The position numbers and the translations under genes are program-made. The notes beneath the pieces are model-generated. The model had not been told where the DNA came from and ran no database searches. It saw only the letters and a program-made list of their open reading frames with translations. A stretch of DNA of 64,000 bases from Deltaproteobacteria bacterium (lineage in GTDB: Bacteria > Myxococcota_A > Polyangia > Polyangiales > JADJMO01): contig JACPFM010000057.1 in the NCBI GenBank assembly GCA_016182965.1, positions 1 to 64,000 of the forward strand, written 5' to 3'. Of this stretch, positions 17,306 through 26,327 are shown piece after piece (the stretch's first letter is position 1; the number at the start of each line of letters is the position of its first letter).

Positions 17306-17826
17306 GGCGTCACCGGAGGATGCCCCCTATCGACCGATCCGCTGCGGCAGTTGCGGCCTGCCCGTGGAACAGGACTCCACCCGTCGGCCGTTCGAGGCGG
17401 TACGCCCATGGCCAGTTCCTGCGAGCCCTGCCGCCGTTGCGCGTCGAGCGCGTTGTCACCGAAGACGTATCGTGAAGCAGCCACGGCTCATTGCGGTTTC
17501 TGCGCGCGATGCGGAGCGCCCGGGCACACGCGCCGGATCGAGGGGCGCCGCCCGCAGAGCATCGCCGCGTGTGATCGCTGTTGGCCGGCGGTGCGGCTTC
17601 GATGCGCGTTGCGCGTCGGCTCGCGATACGCGCTGGCCGTCGTCACCGCCGGCGGCCTGCTGTTCGCGGTCAGCGTCGTCAGCGGGAGCGCGCTGATGGG
17701 GTGCCTCGACACTGCGGGTCGGATGATCCTCGGTGCCCCTTCGCGGCACTGCGCCGGAAGGTAGTCGTCGAGCTGATCAGACTGCGCCGTTCGCCGGCGT
17801 CTGCGCTGCGTGGTATGGAGAGTGGT
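17306..17826. other. Sparse region upstream of the toxin-immunity locus
   Basis: About 520 bp without a confident gene. The minus strand carries an open frame of 60 codons (17302-17484) ending in GTGA at the copy B start, perhaps the degraded tail of a lost toxin. The plus strand holds one weak candidate at 17408. I see no clear promoter or terminator. Confidence 0.4.
17408..17764 (+). CDS. Possible small zinc-ribbon membrane protein
   Basis: A frame of 118 codons with several Cys pairs (CEPCRRC, CGFCARCG, ACDRC) followed by one hydrophobic segment (YALAVVTAGGLLFAVSVVSG). A GAGGCGG stretch lies about 9 bp before the ATG. The cysteine pattern and membrane segment make it plausible, but codon pattern is not decisive and another frame upstream also contains a CGSCG motif, so a decayed gene is equally possible. 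Confidence 0.3.
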   Translation: MASSCEPCRRCASSALSPKTYREAATAHCGFCARCGAPGHTRRIEGRRPQSIAACDRCWPAVRLRCALRVGSRYALAVVTAGGLLFAVSVVSGSALMGCLDTAGRMILGAPSRHCAGR

Positions 17827-18099
17827 ATGGCGACCAAGAAGGTGACGGTCACGCTCGAGGCCGAGCAGCTCGACGCGATCCGCGCGCTCGTCGAGGCGCG
17901 CGGCGCCAAGAGCGTGTCCGCGTTCGTGCAGCACGCGGTCGCCGTGTCGCTCGACGACGTCGCCGGCTGGGGCGCGCTGCTCGCGCGTGCCCTCGAGGCC
18001 ACCGGCGGTCCGATGACGAAGGCGGAGCGAAAGTGGGCCGATGGCGTGCTCGCACGCCGGGGGAGGGTGCCCTCTCGCAGCAAGAGGCGAGCGGCGTGA
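17827..18099 (+). CDS. VapB-like antitoxin
   Basis: A protein of 90 residues. The N-terminus (ATKKVTVTLEAEQLDAIRALVEARGAKSVSAFVQHAV) fits a ribbon-helix-helix DNA-binding domain, and the basic C-terminus would bind the toxin. The stop overlaps the PIN-domain gene start as GTGA. This pairing is typical of type II toxin-antitoxin operons, where the antitoxin also represses the promoter. A GGAGAG ribosome binding site precedes the ATG. Confidence 0.78.
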   Translation: MATKKVTVTLEAEQLDAIRALVEARGAKSVSAFVQHAVAVSLDDVAGWGALLARALEATGGPMTKAERKWADGVLARRGRVPSRSKRRAA

Positions 18100-18473
18100 A
18101 CGGCGTGACGCTCGACGCGGGCGCCCTCATCGCGCTCGACAGGGGCGATCGTCGCATGCTCGTGCTGCTCGCGCGCGCGGCTCAGGTCGGCGCCACGATC
18201 ACCGTTCCCGCGACCGCGCTCGCCCAGGCCGTCCGTCGCCCGCGCACCCAGGTGGCGCTCTCGCGGCTCGTCCGCCAGCCCACGACCGACGTGCGCGCGC
18301 TCGACCGGCTCGACGCCACACATGTCGGCGTGCTCCTCGCCGCCAGTCGCACCAACGACATCGCCGACGCGCACGTCGTCGTCTGCGCCCGTCGAGCCGG
18401 ACAATCGATCGCGACCACCGATCCCGATGACCTTCGCAAGCTCGATCCCGGCGCCGCGCTGGTCGTCCTCTGA
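18096..18473 (+). CDS. VapC-like PIN-domain ribonuclease toxin
   Basis: A PIN-domain protein of 125 residues. Acidic residues are visible in LDAGALIALDRGD (first Asp near residue 6), TNDIADAHVV (near 89-95) and TTDPDDLRKL (near 109). The second acidic position appears as Gln in TALAQAV, a variation seen in some PIN subfamilies. VapC proteins cleave RNA and are blocked by the upstream VapB. Translational coupling with the antitoxin supports the call. Confidence 0.8.
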   Translation: MNGVTLDAGALIALDRGDRRMLVLLARAAQVGATITVPATALAQAVRRPRTQVALSRLVRQPTTDVRALDRLDATHVGVLLAASRTNDIADAHVVVCARRAGQSIATTDPDDLRKLDPGAALVVL

Positions 18474-18512
18474 CCGCGCGTCGCCCACCGAGCGCCGGGT
18501 TATCCTGCCGGC

Positions 18513-19604
18513 GTGGTGCAACCGATCGTCCTCGTGACCGGGGCAACCGGCTTCGTCGGCGGTGCGGTCGCTGCGTCGCTGCTTCGCGCCGGCACGCGTC
18601 TCGTCTTCCTCGTGCGGGGCGACGACGCCCGCCGCCGCGTCGCCGCATCGGTGACCCGCTTCGCCGAGTCCGCAGACGACGCCGCCGCGATCGCGCAGGC
18701 GACGACGGGGGCGCGCGTGCTGATCGGCGACCTCCGCTCGATGCCGCGATGTCCCGCTGCGTCGCTCGGCCACGTCACCCACGTGGTCCACGCCGCCGCG
18801 TGCACGTCGTTTCGCTCGACGCGCACCGTCCACGTCACGAACGTCGAAGGCACGGCGGCGTTGATGGAGGTCCTCCGACGTTGTCGGAGCCTCGAGCGAG
18901 TCGTCCACGTGAGCACGGCGTACGCCTGCGGGCGGGTGACGGCGGCGGTCGTGCGGGAGGACGTGCCGTTGGACGACGCCGATCACCCTGCCGAGTACAG
19001 TCGTTCAAAGGCACGCGCCGAACGGATGCTGCGCGCAGAGTTCGGTGATCTACCCATCGTCGTGGCGCGACCCAGCGCAGTGGACGGCCACAGCCGGCTC
19101 GGCTGCGCGCCGTCGTCGAGCCTGTTCTGGTACTACCGAGCGCTCGCGACGATGCGGCTCGCACCGTTCGGCGCCGATACACGTCGTGACATCGTGCCTG
19201 TCGACTGGGTCGACGCCGCGCTCCGCGCGCTGCTGTTCGCGCCGTCGCTCGCGCACCGCCTCTACCACGTCTCTGCAGGCGTCCACTCGAGCGCGCCTTG
19301 GCGCGCGATCGCCACGGCTCTGCAGGCGCCGCCGAATGCGCCGCTTCGTGTCGCCGCCCCGGAGTCCATCGCCGATGATCCAGCCGAGCTCGCGCGGGTG
19401 TTTGGTCGCGGAGACGTGGCGCGGCTCTCGCGCGCGCTCACCTCGTGCGCGCGCTTCGGCGTCACGGGCGCGGAGTGCTTCGATAATTCGCGCCTGCTCG
19501 CCGAGCGCGTCGCGCCGCCGCCACCGTTCACCGCGTACGCCGACCGTTGCCTCGCCACCACCGCGGGACGTTCGATGTTCGCCCTGCTCGACGACGATGC
19601 GTGA
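18513..19604 (+). CDS. Extended SDR-family NAD(P)-dependent reductase
   Basis: A protein of 363 residues of the extended short-chain dehydrogenase type. The nucleotide-binding motif TGATGFVG is at 9-16, the active-site Ser in VHVSTAYACG near 134, and the catalytic pair YxxxK at Tyr162 and Lys166. The sequence style (VHVSTAY, then ARPSAVDG) is close to thioester-reductase and fatty acyl-CoA reductase domains, so an acyl or polyketide-type substrate is possible. It heads a three-gene operon, with 8 bp overlap to the next gene. The GTG start is the only one that keeps the Rossmann motif at the N-terminus. Confidence 0.72.
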   Translation: MVQPIVLVTGATGFVGGAVAASLLRAGTRLVFLVRGDDARRRVAASVTRFAESADDAAAIAQATTGARVLIGDLRSMPRCPAASLGHVTHVVHAAACTSFRSTRTVHVTNVEGTAALMEVLRRCRSLERVVHVSTAYACGRVTAAVVREDVPLDDADHPAEYSRSKARAERMLRAEFGDLPIVVARPSAVDGHSRLGCAPSSSLFWYYRALATMRLAPFGADTRRDIVPVDWVDAALRALLFAPSLAHRLYHVSAGVHSSAPWRAIATALQAPPNAPLRVAAPESIADDPAELARVFGRGDVARLSRALTSCARFGVTGAECFDNSRLLAERVAPPPPFTAYADRCLATTAGRSMFALLDDDA

Positions 19605-20799
19605 GCCCTTCGCCAGGACGGTCGCGATTCCGCACTACGACGAGGTCGTGCGCCGCGCGATCTTCGACGCGTGCCGCTGGAGCACGCAGCGTGGCGACGG
19701 CCCGACGCTCGCACCGTTCGCCCTCGTTCTCCCGCGGCAGACGTGGCGATGGCTCGCGACGACGGCCGAGGCCCTCGCATGCGAGGCCACCTCCGCGGAG
19801 CAGGAGCTCCTGTCGCGGCCGGATCTGCATCGCGAGCTGGGGCTGCCCATCGCGCTCCAGCGCGTCTTGGCCGACGTGTCGAAGTTGCCCACCGCGGGGC
19901 CGGTCCGCTTCATGCGTTTCGACTTCCACCCCACCGTCGAGGGCCTGCGCATCACCGAGGGGAACCTCGACGTCTGCGGCGGCTTCATCGAGAGCGCCGG
20001 TGTAGCTCCGATGGTCGCGGAGCAGATCGACGGCGTGACATCGCCCGCCGACCCGGCGCTTGCGCTCGCGGAGGCGATCCGCGGCGCAGCCGGAGAGCAC
20101 GCGCGCGTGGGCCTCATGCACCTCTCGATCTTCACCGAGGACCGCCAGGTCGTTTCGTACCTCGCTCGCCGGATGGCCGCGGTCGGACTCGAGCCGTCGC
20201 CCTTCCACGTGGGCGCGCTCGGGCTCGTCGGAGATCTCCTCGTCGCCGGACCTTCGCGCGTCCCGCTCGATTTCGTGTTCCGCTTCTTCCCCTCGGAGTG
20301 GCTGCCGCGGCTCTCGCGCCGCTCGGGTTGGCCAAGGTTGCTCACGGCGGGCGCGACACCGGTCGCGAACCCGGGATGGGCCGTACTGTCGCAGTCGAAG
20401 CGCTTTCCGCTCGTCTTCGGCGAGCTCTCGACCGCGCTCCCGACGTGGCGTGCGCTGCTGCCGGAGACGCGTACGCCGACGAGCTCGGTGCTGGGAGACG
20501 ACTGGGTGCTCAAGCCCGCGCTCGGACACGAGGGCTACCTCGTGAGCGTCGCGGGCGTGGGTTCGCGACGACGCAGGGAGAGGCTCTGCGCGCGAGCCGT
20601 CGCGCGGCCGGACCGCTGGGTGATGCAGAGGCGATTCGTGTCCTGCGCCATCGACACGCCGTTCGGGCCCCGGCACGTCTGCGTCGGTGTCTTCATCGTG
20701 AACGGTCGCGCGGCGGGCGCGTACGCGAGAGCCGCCACCCGACCGTTGATCGACGACGGCGCCCAGGACGTGATCGTGCTCGTGGAGGAGGGCGCATGA
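19597..20799 (+). CDS. Glutathionylspermidine-synthase-like ATP-grasp enzyme
   Basis: A protein of 400 residues resembling the C-terminal synthetase half of glutathionylspermidine synthases. Residues about 103-135 (MRFDFHPTVEGLRITEGNLD and following) and DWVLKPALGHEGYLVSV near 305 match the ATP-grasp core, including the ATP-binding lysine. Such enzymes form amide bonds between a carboxylate and an amine. The natural substrate here is unknown; no amidase domain is present. The overlaps on both sides suggest it acts with the SDR and the unknown protein in one pathway. Confidence 0.62.
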   Translation: MREPFARTVAIPHYDEVVRRAIFDACRWSTQRGDGPTLAPFALVLPRQTWRWLATTAEALACEATSAEQELLSRPDLHRELGLPIALQRVLADVSKLPTAGPVRFMRFDFHPTVEGLRITEGNLDVCGGFIESAGVAPMVAEQIDGVTSPADPALALAEAIRGAAGEHARVGLMHLSIFTEDRQVVSYLARRMAAVGLEPSPFHVGALGLVGDLLVAGPSRVPLDFVFRFFPSEWLPRLSRRSGWPRLLTAGATPVANPGWAVLSQSKRFPLVFGELSTALPTWRALLPETRTPTSSVLGDDWVLKPALGHEGYLVSVAGVGSRRRRERLCARAVARPDRWVMQRRFVSCAIDTPFGPRHVCVGVFIVNGRAAGAYARAATRPLIDDGAQDVIVLVEEGA

Positions 20800-21584
20800 G
20801 CGAGGTGGAGCCCTATGACGTCTGGCGAGGGACCGATGCCTGGGCAGCCTGGACGAAAGCTGCGCTGTTCGCGACGGCGGACGGCGTCGAGTTGCCGCCC
20901 GAGAGCGAGCCGCAAGACGCGCTCCATCGATGGATGAAGATCGACACTTCGTGGCTCGAGCCGCCACCTGGCAGCGCCGCACACAGAGGCCCGGACGCCC
21001 GCGAGACCGCCATCATCGTGGATCTCGACGGTGCCGAGGCGATCTACACAGGCGTCGCGCTCGTGAGCCGCGGATTCCGTCCGATCGTCGCCATCAACAC
21101 GACCGCGGCCGATTCGGAGACGGTGGACATGGTGCCGGTGCTCGAAGCGCTGCGCGCCGTCGCGCGGGTGCCCGAGGCACTCGACGCGCGACCCGACGCT
21201 GCGCCGGCCTTCGTGCTCGACGCTCGGAGGATGCGGCCGGATCGGCCGCGATTGCCTGGGATCCTCGACAACCGATGGATGGTGTTCGCGAGCGATCTGC
21301 CGTCTGCGAGACTCCTTCGCCAGCACGGGATGACGCAGGTGCTCGCCGTGTATCGAGGCGAGCTGCAGCCCGATCTCGCAGACCTCCTCGCGCGCTACCG
21401 ACGCGGCGGCCTCGGCCTGCTCGCGATCGATCTCGATGGGGCGCAGCCGGCTCCGAGCTCGCTCGAGATCGACGCGAGCGCGCTCGGGCTGACGCTGCGG
21501 AGCGCAGGACGCACGCTGCTGATCCCGCAGCGCAACGCCGACGGAAGCTTCGGGCGTCGCGTTCCGATCCCGTCCCATGGGTGA
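20796..21584 (+). CDS. Unknown protein in SDR / ATP-grasp operon
   Basis: A soluble protein of 262 residues that I cannot assign. It contains an alpha/beta-like centre (AIIVDLDGAEAIYTGVALVSRG, residues about 72-93) and a second half with VFASDLPSARLLRQHG and GLLAIDLDG. There is no signal peptide or membrane segment. The ATGA overlap with the ATP-grasp gene makes joint function likely. It could be an accessory or substrate-handling protein for that enzyme. Confidence 0.6.
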   Translation: MSEVEPYDVWRGTDAWAAWTKAALFATADGVELPPESEPQDALHRWMKIDTSWLEPPPGSAAHRGPDARETAIIVDLDGAEAIYTGVALVSRGFRPIVAINTTAADSETVDMVPVLEALRAVARVPEALDARPDAAPAFVLDARRMRPDRPRLPGILDNRWMVFASDLPSARLLRQHGMTQVLAVYRGELQPDLADLLARYRRGGLGLLAIDLDGAQPAPSSLEIDASALGLTLRSAGRTLLIPQRNADGSFGRRVPIPSHG

Positions 21585-21641
21585 CCGCAGCCTCGCGTGT
21601 GGACGGCCTCGACCGGCGGACACTGTCCGTCCAGCCGTGCG

Positions 21642-22100
21642 TCACTCGACGTTGACCAGGTGGGTCAGCTCGCTCGGGAGGTCCGCAAGGCGCTCTCGCA
21701 GCAGCGCGGGTTGCAGGTTCCGCGCGTGCAGCTCGGCGAGGGGGACCCACTCGAACGAGATCGTGCGCCCGCCATCCTCGAAGCTGGAGGGGACCTGCTC
21801 GGGCACCTCGGCGACGTAGTAGAGCGCGATCTCGTGGAACGCCCTCCCGTCGAGCGTGAAGAAGCCCTCGACCAGGAACACCGGCCGCCCCACTTCGCAC
21901 TGCACGCCGAGCTCCTCGGCCAGCTCGCGGCGCAGCGCGTCTCGCGTGGGCTCGCCTGCCCCGACCCGACCACCCGGCAGGAAGGAGTGGCGTTCGTCCG
22001 CGAACCGGCAGGTCAAGACGCGGCCGTCGCGCACGACGAGCGCCGCCACGCGCAGGTTGAACAGGTGCGCGCCGACCGTCAGGCAGATGTCCGTGTCCAC
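21642..22100 (-). CDS. Nudix hydrolase
   Basis: A protein of 152 residues with a complete Nudix box: GRVGAGEPTRDALRRELAEELGV at residues about 44-66 (G, then E, REL and EE in the right spacing). These enzymes hydrolyse nucleoside diphosphate derivatives; the substrate is not evident. The ORF starts at GTG. It is convergent with the preceding operon; a weak 7-bp stem (21600-21633) sits between them. Confidence 0.87.
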   Translation of the reverse strand: MDTDICLTVGAHLFNLRVAALVVRDGRVLTCRFADERHSFLPGGRVGAGEPTRDALRRELAEELGVQCEVGRPVFLVEGFFTLDGRAFHEIALYYVAEVPEQVPSSFEDGGRTISFEWVPLAELHARNLQPALLRERLADLPSELTHLVNVE

Positions 22101-22149
22101 GTGCAGGATGAGAGCACGCGCCGCGGGCGCAACGACTCGCGTTCGCGCC

Positions 22150-22389
22150 TCAGAGCGTGCTGCCGTCGCAGACCAGCCGGCCGCACGTCACCTTGTTGCA
22201 CGGGAAGGTGACCATGCCCTCGTAGCGGCAACCGTCGGGCGGCGGCGCGCACGAAGGAAGCGGGCAGGTCTTCCGCGCGGCCTCTTCGGTCTTCTCGGAC
22301 GGGCCCTCGACCGGCTCCTCGGTCTGCACCGCGCAGCCGATGGACGAGAAACACAGGGCGAGAACGGCAGCGGCGAAGACCTTGCTCAT
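22150..22389 (-). CDS. Small cysteine-rich lipoprotein
   Basis: A protein of 79 residues with a lipoprotein signal (VFAAAVLALCFSSIGC, mature from Cys19). The mature part has an acidic spacer, then six cysteines in CPLPSCAPPPDGC and FPCNKVTCGRLVC, probably disulfide-bonded in the envelope. A GGAGGT site about 8 bp upstream supports the ATG. Function unknown. Confidence 0.7.
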   Translation of the reverse strand: MSKVFAAAVLALCFSSIGCAVQTEEPVEGPSEKTEEAARKTCPLPSCAPPPDGCRYEGMVTFPCNKVTCGRLVCDGSTL

Positions 22390-22678
22390 GACCGGGACCT
22401 CCAAGGCGCCGAGGTAGGTCGAGGTGTGCTCGTGCGTCAATCGAGATCGCCGTGCTGCGTCCTGAGTCACGCTCCTCTGCTCCGACGCCGACCGAGGAGC
22501 TCCCGATCGTCGGCACGCACGCTCGCGGGTCTCGATCGCGCCCGCCGGCATCGGCGATCGCACGGGCTCGCGAGAGCGCGCAAGAAGCAGCAGGAAGATC
22601 GCGAGCGCGCGCCTCACCGGGTGATCGTGGTGGTCGACGACGGTGGCGCCGGGTCGCGCCTTTCGATACGACTCGTTG
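22390..22678. other. Divergent intergenic region, no gene seen
   Basis: About 290 bp between two divergently transcribed lipoprotein genes. It should contain both promoters. I see no convincing -35/-10 pair, palindrome or small gene. Confidence 0.4.
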
Positions 22679-23575
22679 ATGCGCAGATGGCTGGCGGTCC
22701 TCCTTGCGGCACCATTGGTCGCAGGGTGCACGGGTACGGTTCAGGTCAAAGCGAGCGCCAGCGCCTCCAGCGGCGCGGAGACCGCCGCCGTCGCTCCCGG
22801 CGATTCGCCGACGACCGAGGCGAGCCGCTCGATCACCATCCGATATGGCGCTGCGACGGTCGGCAGCAAGACCACGCGGAGGCTCGAGCACGTGGTGACC
22901 GGGCACGCGCTCACCGGCAAGAGCGCGAGCTTCACGGTGCGTCACGTCGCCGAACAGTCGTTGAAGGTCCTCGCCGTCGAAGGCGAGCGCGCAAGCAGGC
23001 TCGAAGTAACGTTCGTCTCCGACGAGACGACGGTCCTTGGCGTCAAGGGCAAGCCCAAGGTCCTCACCGGGCCGCTCGCGGGGCGCACGTTCATCCTCGC
23101 GCGCGGCGTCGTCCGGCCGCGGGTGTTCGCCTCCGACGGCGTGCCCGCGTCGCCGCACGACTCCGCGCTGGTTTCGCGCCTGTTCCCGCGCCTCGACGAG
23201 GGCGACGCCTTCGACAACGGCGGCTTCCCCACGGGCTCCATGGCGATCGGCGATCGGGTGCCCTCGCTCGAGCAGGTCATGGCCTGGGACATCGGGCGCG
23301 CGTCCGGCGGCACCGCGAAGGTGAGCTCGCTGACCGTCAGGCTCGCCGACCTACGCGACGCGGAGTCCGATCGTCAGGCGGTGTTCTCGATCGATCTCGC
23401 GTGGTCCGAGGCGTTCGGCGAGATCCGCTTCGACGGTCAGCTCGCCGGCGCGATGATCTACCGGAGCGACGGCCGTCTCGTCTCGATGAAGGTCAAGGGC
23501 CCCGCCTCGATCGAGGGCATCGCAGGGCGCGCAGAGGGTGTGCAGGAGCTCTCGCTGACGGAGACGCACTCGTGA
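22679..23575 (+). CDS. Lipoprotein of unknown function
   Basis: A protein of 298 residues with a clear lipoprotein signal (MRRWLAVLLAAPLVAGC). The mature part is strand-rich, with repeats of the form SKTTRRLEHVV, SARLEVTF and a C-terminal AMIYRSDGRLVSMKVKGPA, compatible with an all-beta envelope protein. I recognise no domain. The stop is 2 bp before the next start, so it is co-transcribed with the esterase-like lipoprotein. Confidence 0.6.
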   Translation: MRRWLAVLLAAPLVAGCTGTVQVKASASASSGAETAAVAPGDSPTTEASRSITIRYGAATVGSKTTRRLEHVVTGHALTGKSASFTVRHVAEQSLKVLAVEGERASRLEVTFVSDETTVLGVKGKPKVLTGPLAGRTFILARGVVRPRVFASDGVPASPHDSALVSRLFPRLDEGDAFDNGGFPTGSMAIGDRVPSLEQVMAWDIGRASGGTAKVSSLTVRLADLRDAESDRQAVFSIDLAWSEAFGEIRFDGQLAGAMIYRSDGRLVSMKVKGPASIEGIAGRAEGVQELSLTETHS

Positions 23576-23577
23576 CC

Positions 23578-24507
23578 ATGCGGCCCGTCCTCCTCGCCGT
23601 TCTCCTCCTCGGCTGCAGCGAATCCTCGCCGTCGGGCACGACGCCTGCCGCGACCGACGCGGGCGCCAAGGACACCGGGATCGCCCCCGAGGACTACGTG
23701 TTCGGCGGCGATCGCCCCGTGCCCTTCTTCCGCGCGCCGGAGGGCGCCGATCCGAAGACGCCGATGCCGCTCGTCGTCGTGCTGCACGGGTTCGGCGCCA
23801 GCGGGCTGATGCAGGCGATCTACCTCAAGCTCGACAAGCTCGTGAACGAGAAGAAGTTCCTGCTCGTCGCGCCCGACGGCACGCCCGACAAGGACGCCAA
23901 GCGCTTCTGGAACGCGGTCGACACCTGCTGCGACTTCGACGGCACGAAGGTCGACGACGTGAAGTACCTCACCGGGCTCGTCGACGAGATCGCCTCGGTG
24001 TGGGCCGTCGACCGCAAGCGCGTGTACCTCGCCGGGCACTCCAACGGCGGGGCGATGTCCTACCGGCTCGCGTGCGACGCTGCGCCGACGTTCGCGGCGG
24101 CGTGGGTCCTGGCGCCGCCGTTCTACGCCGACATGACGAAGTGCAAGCCGAGCGCGGCGGTCTCCATCCGCCACGTGCACGGCACCGCCGACGAGACGGT
24201 CGACTACGCGGGCGGTCCGTCGAAGACCGGCGGGCTCGCGACGGCGTTCCCCTCGGCGCGCGCGACCGTCGAGGCGTGGGCGAAGTGGAACGGCTGCGCC
24301 GCGACGGCCGACGAGAGCGCGGCGCCGATCGACTTCGATCTCGGCGTCCCCGGCGCCGAGACGAAGATCGCGAAGTGGCCCTCGTGCCGTGACGGCGTGG
24401 CCACCGAGCTGTGGAGCCTGGAGGGCTCCACGCACATCCCGATGAAACTGTCGCCGGACCTCGGCCAGTCGATCTGGAGCTTCTTCGAGCAGCACCCGCG
24501 CAAGTAG
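23578..24507 (+). CDS. Polyhydroxybutyrate depolymerase-like esterase lipoprotein
   Basis: A protein of 309 residues with a short lipoprotein signal ending in LLGC and an alpha/beta-hydrolase of the LpqC / PHB depolymerase group. The oxyanion region is VVLHGFGASG near residue 66, the nucleophile is in GHSNGGAMSYRL near 153, the acid is probably in HGTADETVDY, and the catalytic His is in EGSTHIP near 290. Members hydrolyse polyester or feruloyl-type esters outside the cytoplasm. An in-frame GTG six bases upstream is an alternative start. Confidence 0.75.
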   Translation: MRPVLLAVLLLGCSESSPSGTTPAATDAGAKDTGIAPEDYVFGGDRPVPFFRAPEGADPKTPMPLVVVLHGFGASGLMQAIYLKLDKLVNEKKFLLVAPDGTPDKDAKRFWNAVDTCCDFDGTKVDDVKYLTGLVDEIASVWAVDRKRVYLAGHSNGGAMSYRLACDAAPTFAAAWVLAPPFYADMTKCKPSAAVSIRHVHGTADETVDYAGGPSKTGGLATAFPSARATVEAWAKWNGCAATADESAAPIDFDLGVPGAETKIAKWPSCRDGVATELWSLEGSTHIPMKLSPDLGQSIWSFFEQHPRK

Positions 24508-24515
24508 GGTGCTCG

Positions 24516-25364
24516 TCACGCGCGCGCGGCGATCGCGTCGGCGAGCCGCGCGAGCGCCGGCGGCGACTGCGCGAGGAACAACGACGGCTCGATCAGCTCG
24601 AGCTCCATGATCATCGGCGCCCCGTGCTGGTCGCGCGCCATGTCGATGCGCGCGTAGAGCAGCGGCTCCTCCACCGTGGCGAGCGCGCGCTCGGCGAGGG
24701 CCCGCTCGTCGGCTTCGATGGCCTGGGCCTCGGAGACGGTCTCGTGCTCGCCGCCGAAGCGCGGGCTCTTGCGGATGGAGTGGGTGAGCGCGCCGTCGAT
24801 CCACATCAGCGAGCGCTCGCCCCAGCCCTCGACCGAGCGGACGTACGGCTGCACCATCACCTCGCAGCGCGCGGCGACCTCATCGACGTGCCGCGCTCCC
24901 CGCCCGAGGTCGTCGAGCCCGACCTTGATCGTCTCGAACGACGCCGCCGACACCGCGGGCTTGATCACCACCGTGTCGGCGCCGAGATCGCGCATGGTCT
25001 CGCGCAGCTCCGAGCCGCTCCGCAGGAAGCGCGTCGGCACGACCGGCACGCCGCGCGCCGCGAGATCGGCGAGGTAGCGTTTGTGCGCGTTCCAGCGCAC
25101 GACCGGGGCCGGGTTCCACAGCGCGGTCTGCGCCGCGGTGCGATCGATCCACGCGAGGAACGCGTCGACCGCGCGATAGTAGTTCCACGTCGAGCGCAGC
25201 ACGCACATCCGCGCGCCGGCCAGATCGAGCGCGGGATCGTCCCACGCGGCGAGGAACGGCTCGAGGCCGCGCGCGGCGAGCGCCTCGAGCAAGAGGTCCT
25301 GATCGGGATCGGGCTCGGGGATCCGTGCGCAGGTGGCGAGGGCGATCCGCATCCCGTTCCGCAT
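24516..25364 (-). CDS. ATP-grasp domain protein
   Basis: A protein of 282 residues with the RimK / glutathione-synthetase-like ATP-grasp layout: an N-terminal preATP-grasp region, VVIKPAVSAAS in the small ATP-binding lobe (Lys near 132), EVMVQPYV, and the metal/ATP motif MIMELELIEPSLF near the C-terminus. It likely ligates a carboxylate to an amine or thiol; the partners are unknown. ATG at 25352 is an alternative start. It is convergent with the esterase lipoprotein, with 8 bp between the two stops. Confidence 0.75.
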   Translation of the reverse strand: MRNGMRIALATCARIPEPDPDQDLLLEALAARGLEPFLAAWDDPALDLAGARMCVLRSTWNYYRAVDAFLAWIDRTAAQTALWNPAPVVRWNAHKRYLADLAARGVPVVPTRFLRSGSELRETMRDLGADTVVIKPAVSAASFETIKVGLDDLGRGARHVDEVAARCEVMVQPYVRSVEGWGERSLMWIDGALTHSIRKSPRFGGEHETVSEAQAIEADERALAERALATVEEPLLYARIDMARDQHGAPMIMELELIEPSLFLAQSPPALARLADAIAARA

Positions 25365-25417
25365 CAGAGGCGCGTAACGGAAGACTCTGCGCGCGTCATC
25401 GGGCATCATCCGCGCCC

Positions 25418-26302
25418 ATGAAGCTCCTGACCTCCCTCTCGCTTCTGGCCCTGGTCGGTCTCTTTCTCGCGTGCGGCAAGCCGAAGGCGGGCGACAAGTG
25501 CGACGAAGCGGGCAAGCGCGCCTGCGTCGACGGCAAGTCGGCGCTCTACTGCGCCGCCGGGGCGTGGCAGCTCGACACCTGCAAGGGGCCGCGCGGCTGC
25601 GCGGAGGAGAAGGGCGTGGTCACCTGCGACGGCACCGAGAACGAAGGCGGCGATCCGTGCCCTGCGGCGCTCGACGGGTTCGGCGCCTGCCGCGCTGATC
25701 GCAAGAGCCGCGCGATCTGCAAGGGGGGCAAGTACCTCGTCGAGCCGTGCCGCGGCGACGACGGCTGCACGATGCAGCAAGGCGGCCTCAGCTCCTGCGA
25801 TCACGCCGGCGCGAAGGTGGGCGACAAGTGCACAGTCGACGCGCGCGTCGAGATGTGCGGCGAGGAGGGTAAGGCGTTCGTGCAGTGCAAGAGCGGCGTC
25901 ATCGCGCTCTCGCAGAAGTGCCCCGGCCCCGTGGGCTGCAAGGACCAGGGCGGCGGCCGCGTGTCGTGCGATCCGAACGGCGCATTCGCAGAGGGCGATC
26001 TCTGCCACTTCATCACCGCGGCCTGCACCGCCGACGGCAAGTCGATCATGGCGTGCCGCGACGGCAAGTTCGTCGTCGACAAGAGCTGCCCCGGCCCCGA
26101 TCGCTGCAAGAACGTCTCGTGCGATCTCGGCGTCGCCAAGCTCGGCGATCCCTGCGACCGCATGGCGGCGTGCAGCGACGACGGCAAGGCGCTGCTCGTG
26201 TGCAAGATGAAGAAGGCCGACGACGAGGGCACCACGTGGAACATCGATCGCAAGTGCAAGACCGGCTGCACCGCGAAGGACGGGCAGCTGATCTGCGACT
26301 GA
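25418..26302 (+). CDS. Cysteine-rich repeat lipoprotein
   Basis: A protein of 294 residues with a lipoprotein signal (LLALVGLFLAC). The mature part consists of about five repeats of the pattern GDxC...C..DGK..L.C..G.....C.GP.GC...GG..CD, each with six or so cysteines that probably form disulfides. This is a style common in myxobacterial surface lipoproteins; no enzymatic motif is seen. It is divergent from the ATP-grasp gene. Confidence 0.62.
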   Translation: MKLLTSLSLLALVGLFLACGKPKAGDKCDEAGKRACVDGKSALYCAAGAWQLDTCKGPRGCAEEKGVVTCDGTENEGGDPCPAALDGFGACRADRKSRAICKGGKYLVEPCRGDDGCTMQQGGLSSCDHAGAKVGDKCTVDARVEMCGEEGKAFVQCKSGVIALSQKCPGPVGCKDQGGGRVSCDPNGAFAEGDLCHFITAACTADGKSIMACRDGKFVVDKSCPGPDRCKNVSCDLGVAKLGDPCDRMAACSDDGKALLVCKMKKADDEGTTWNIDRKCKTGCTAKDGQLICD

Positions 26303-26327
26303 CCGATCGGCTGGGCTGCGGCTCAGA

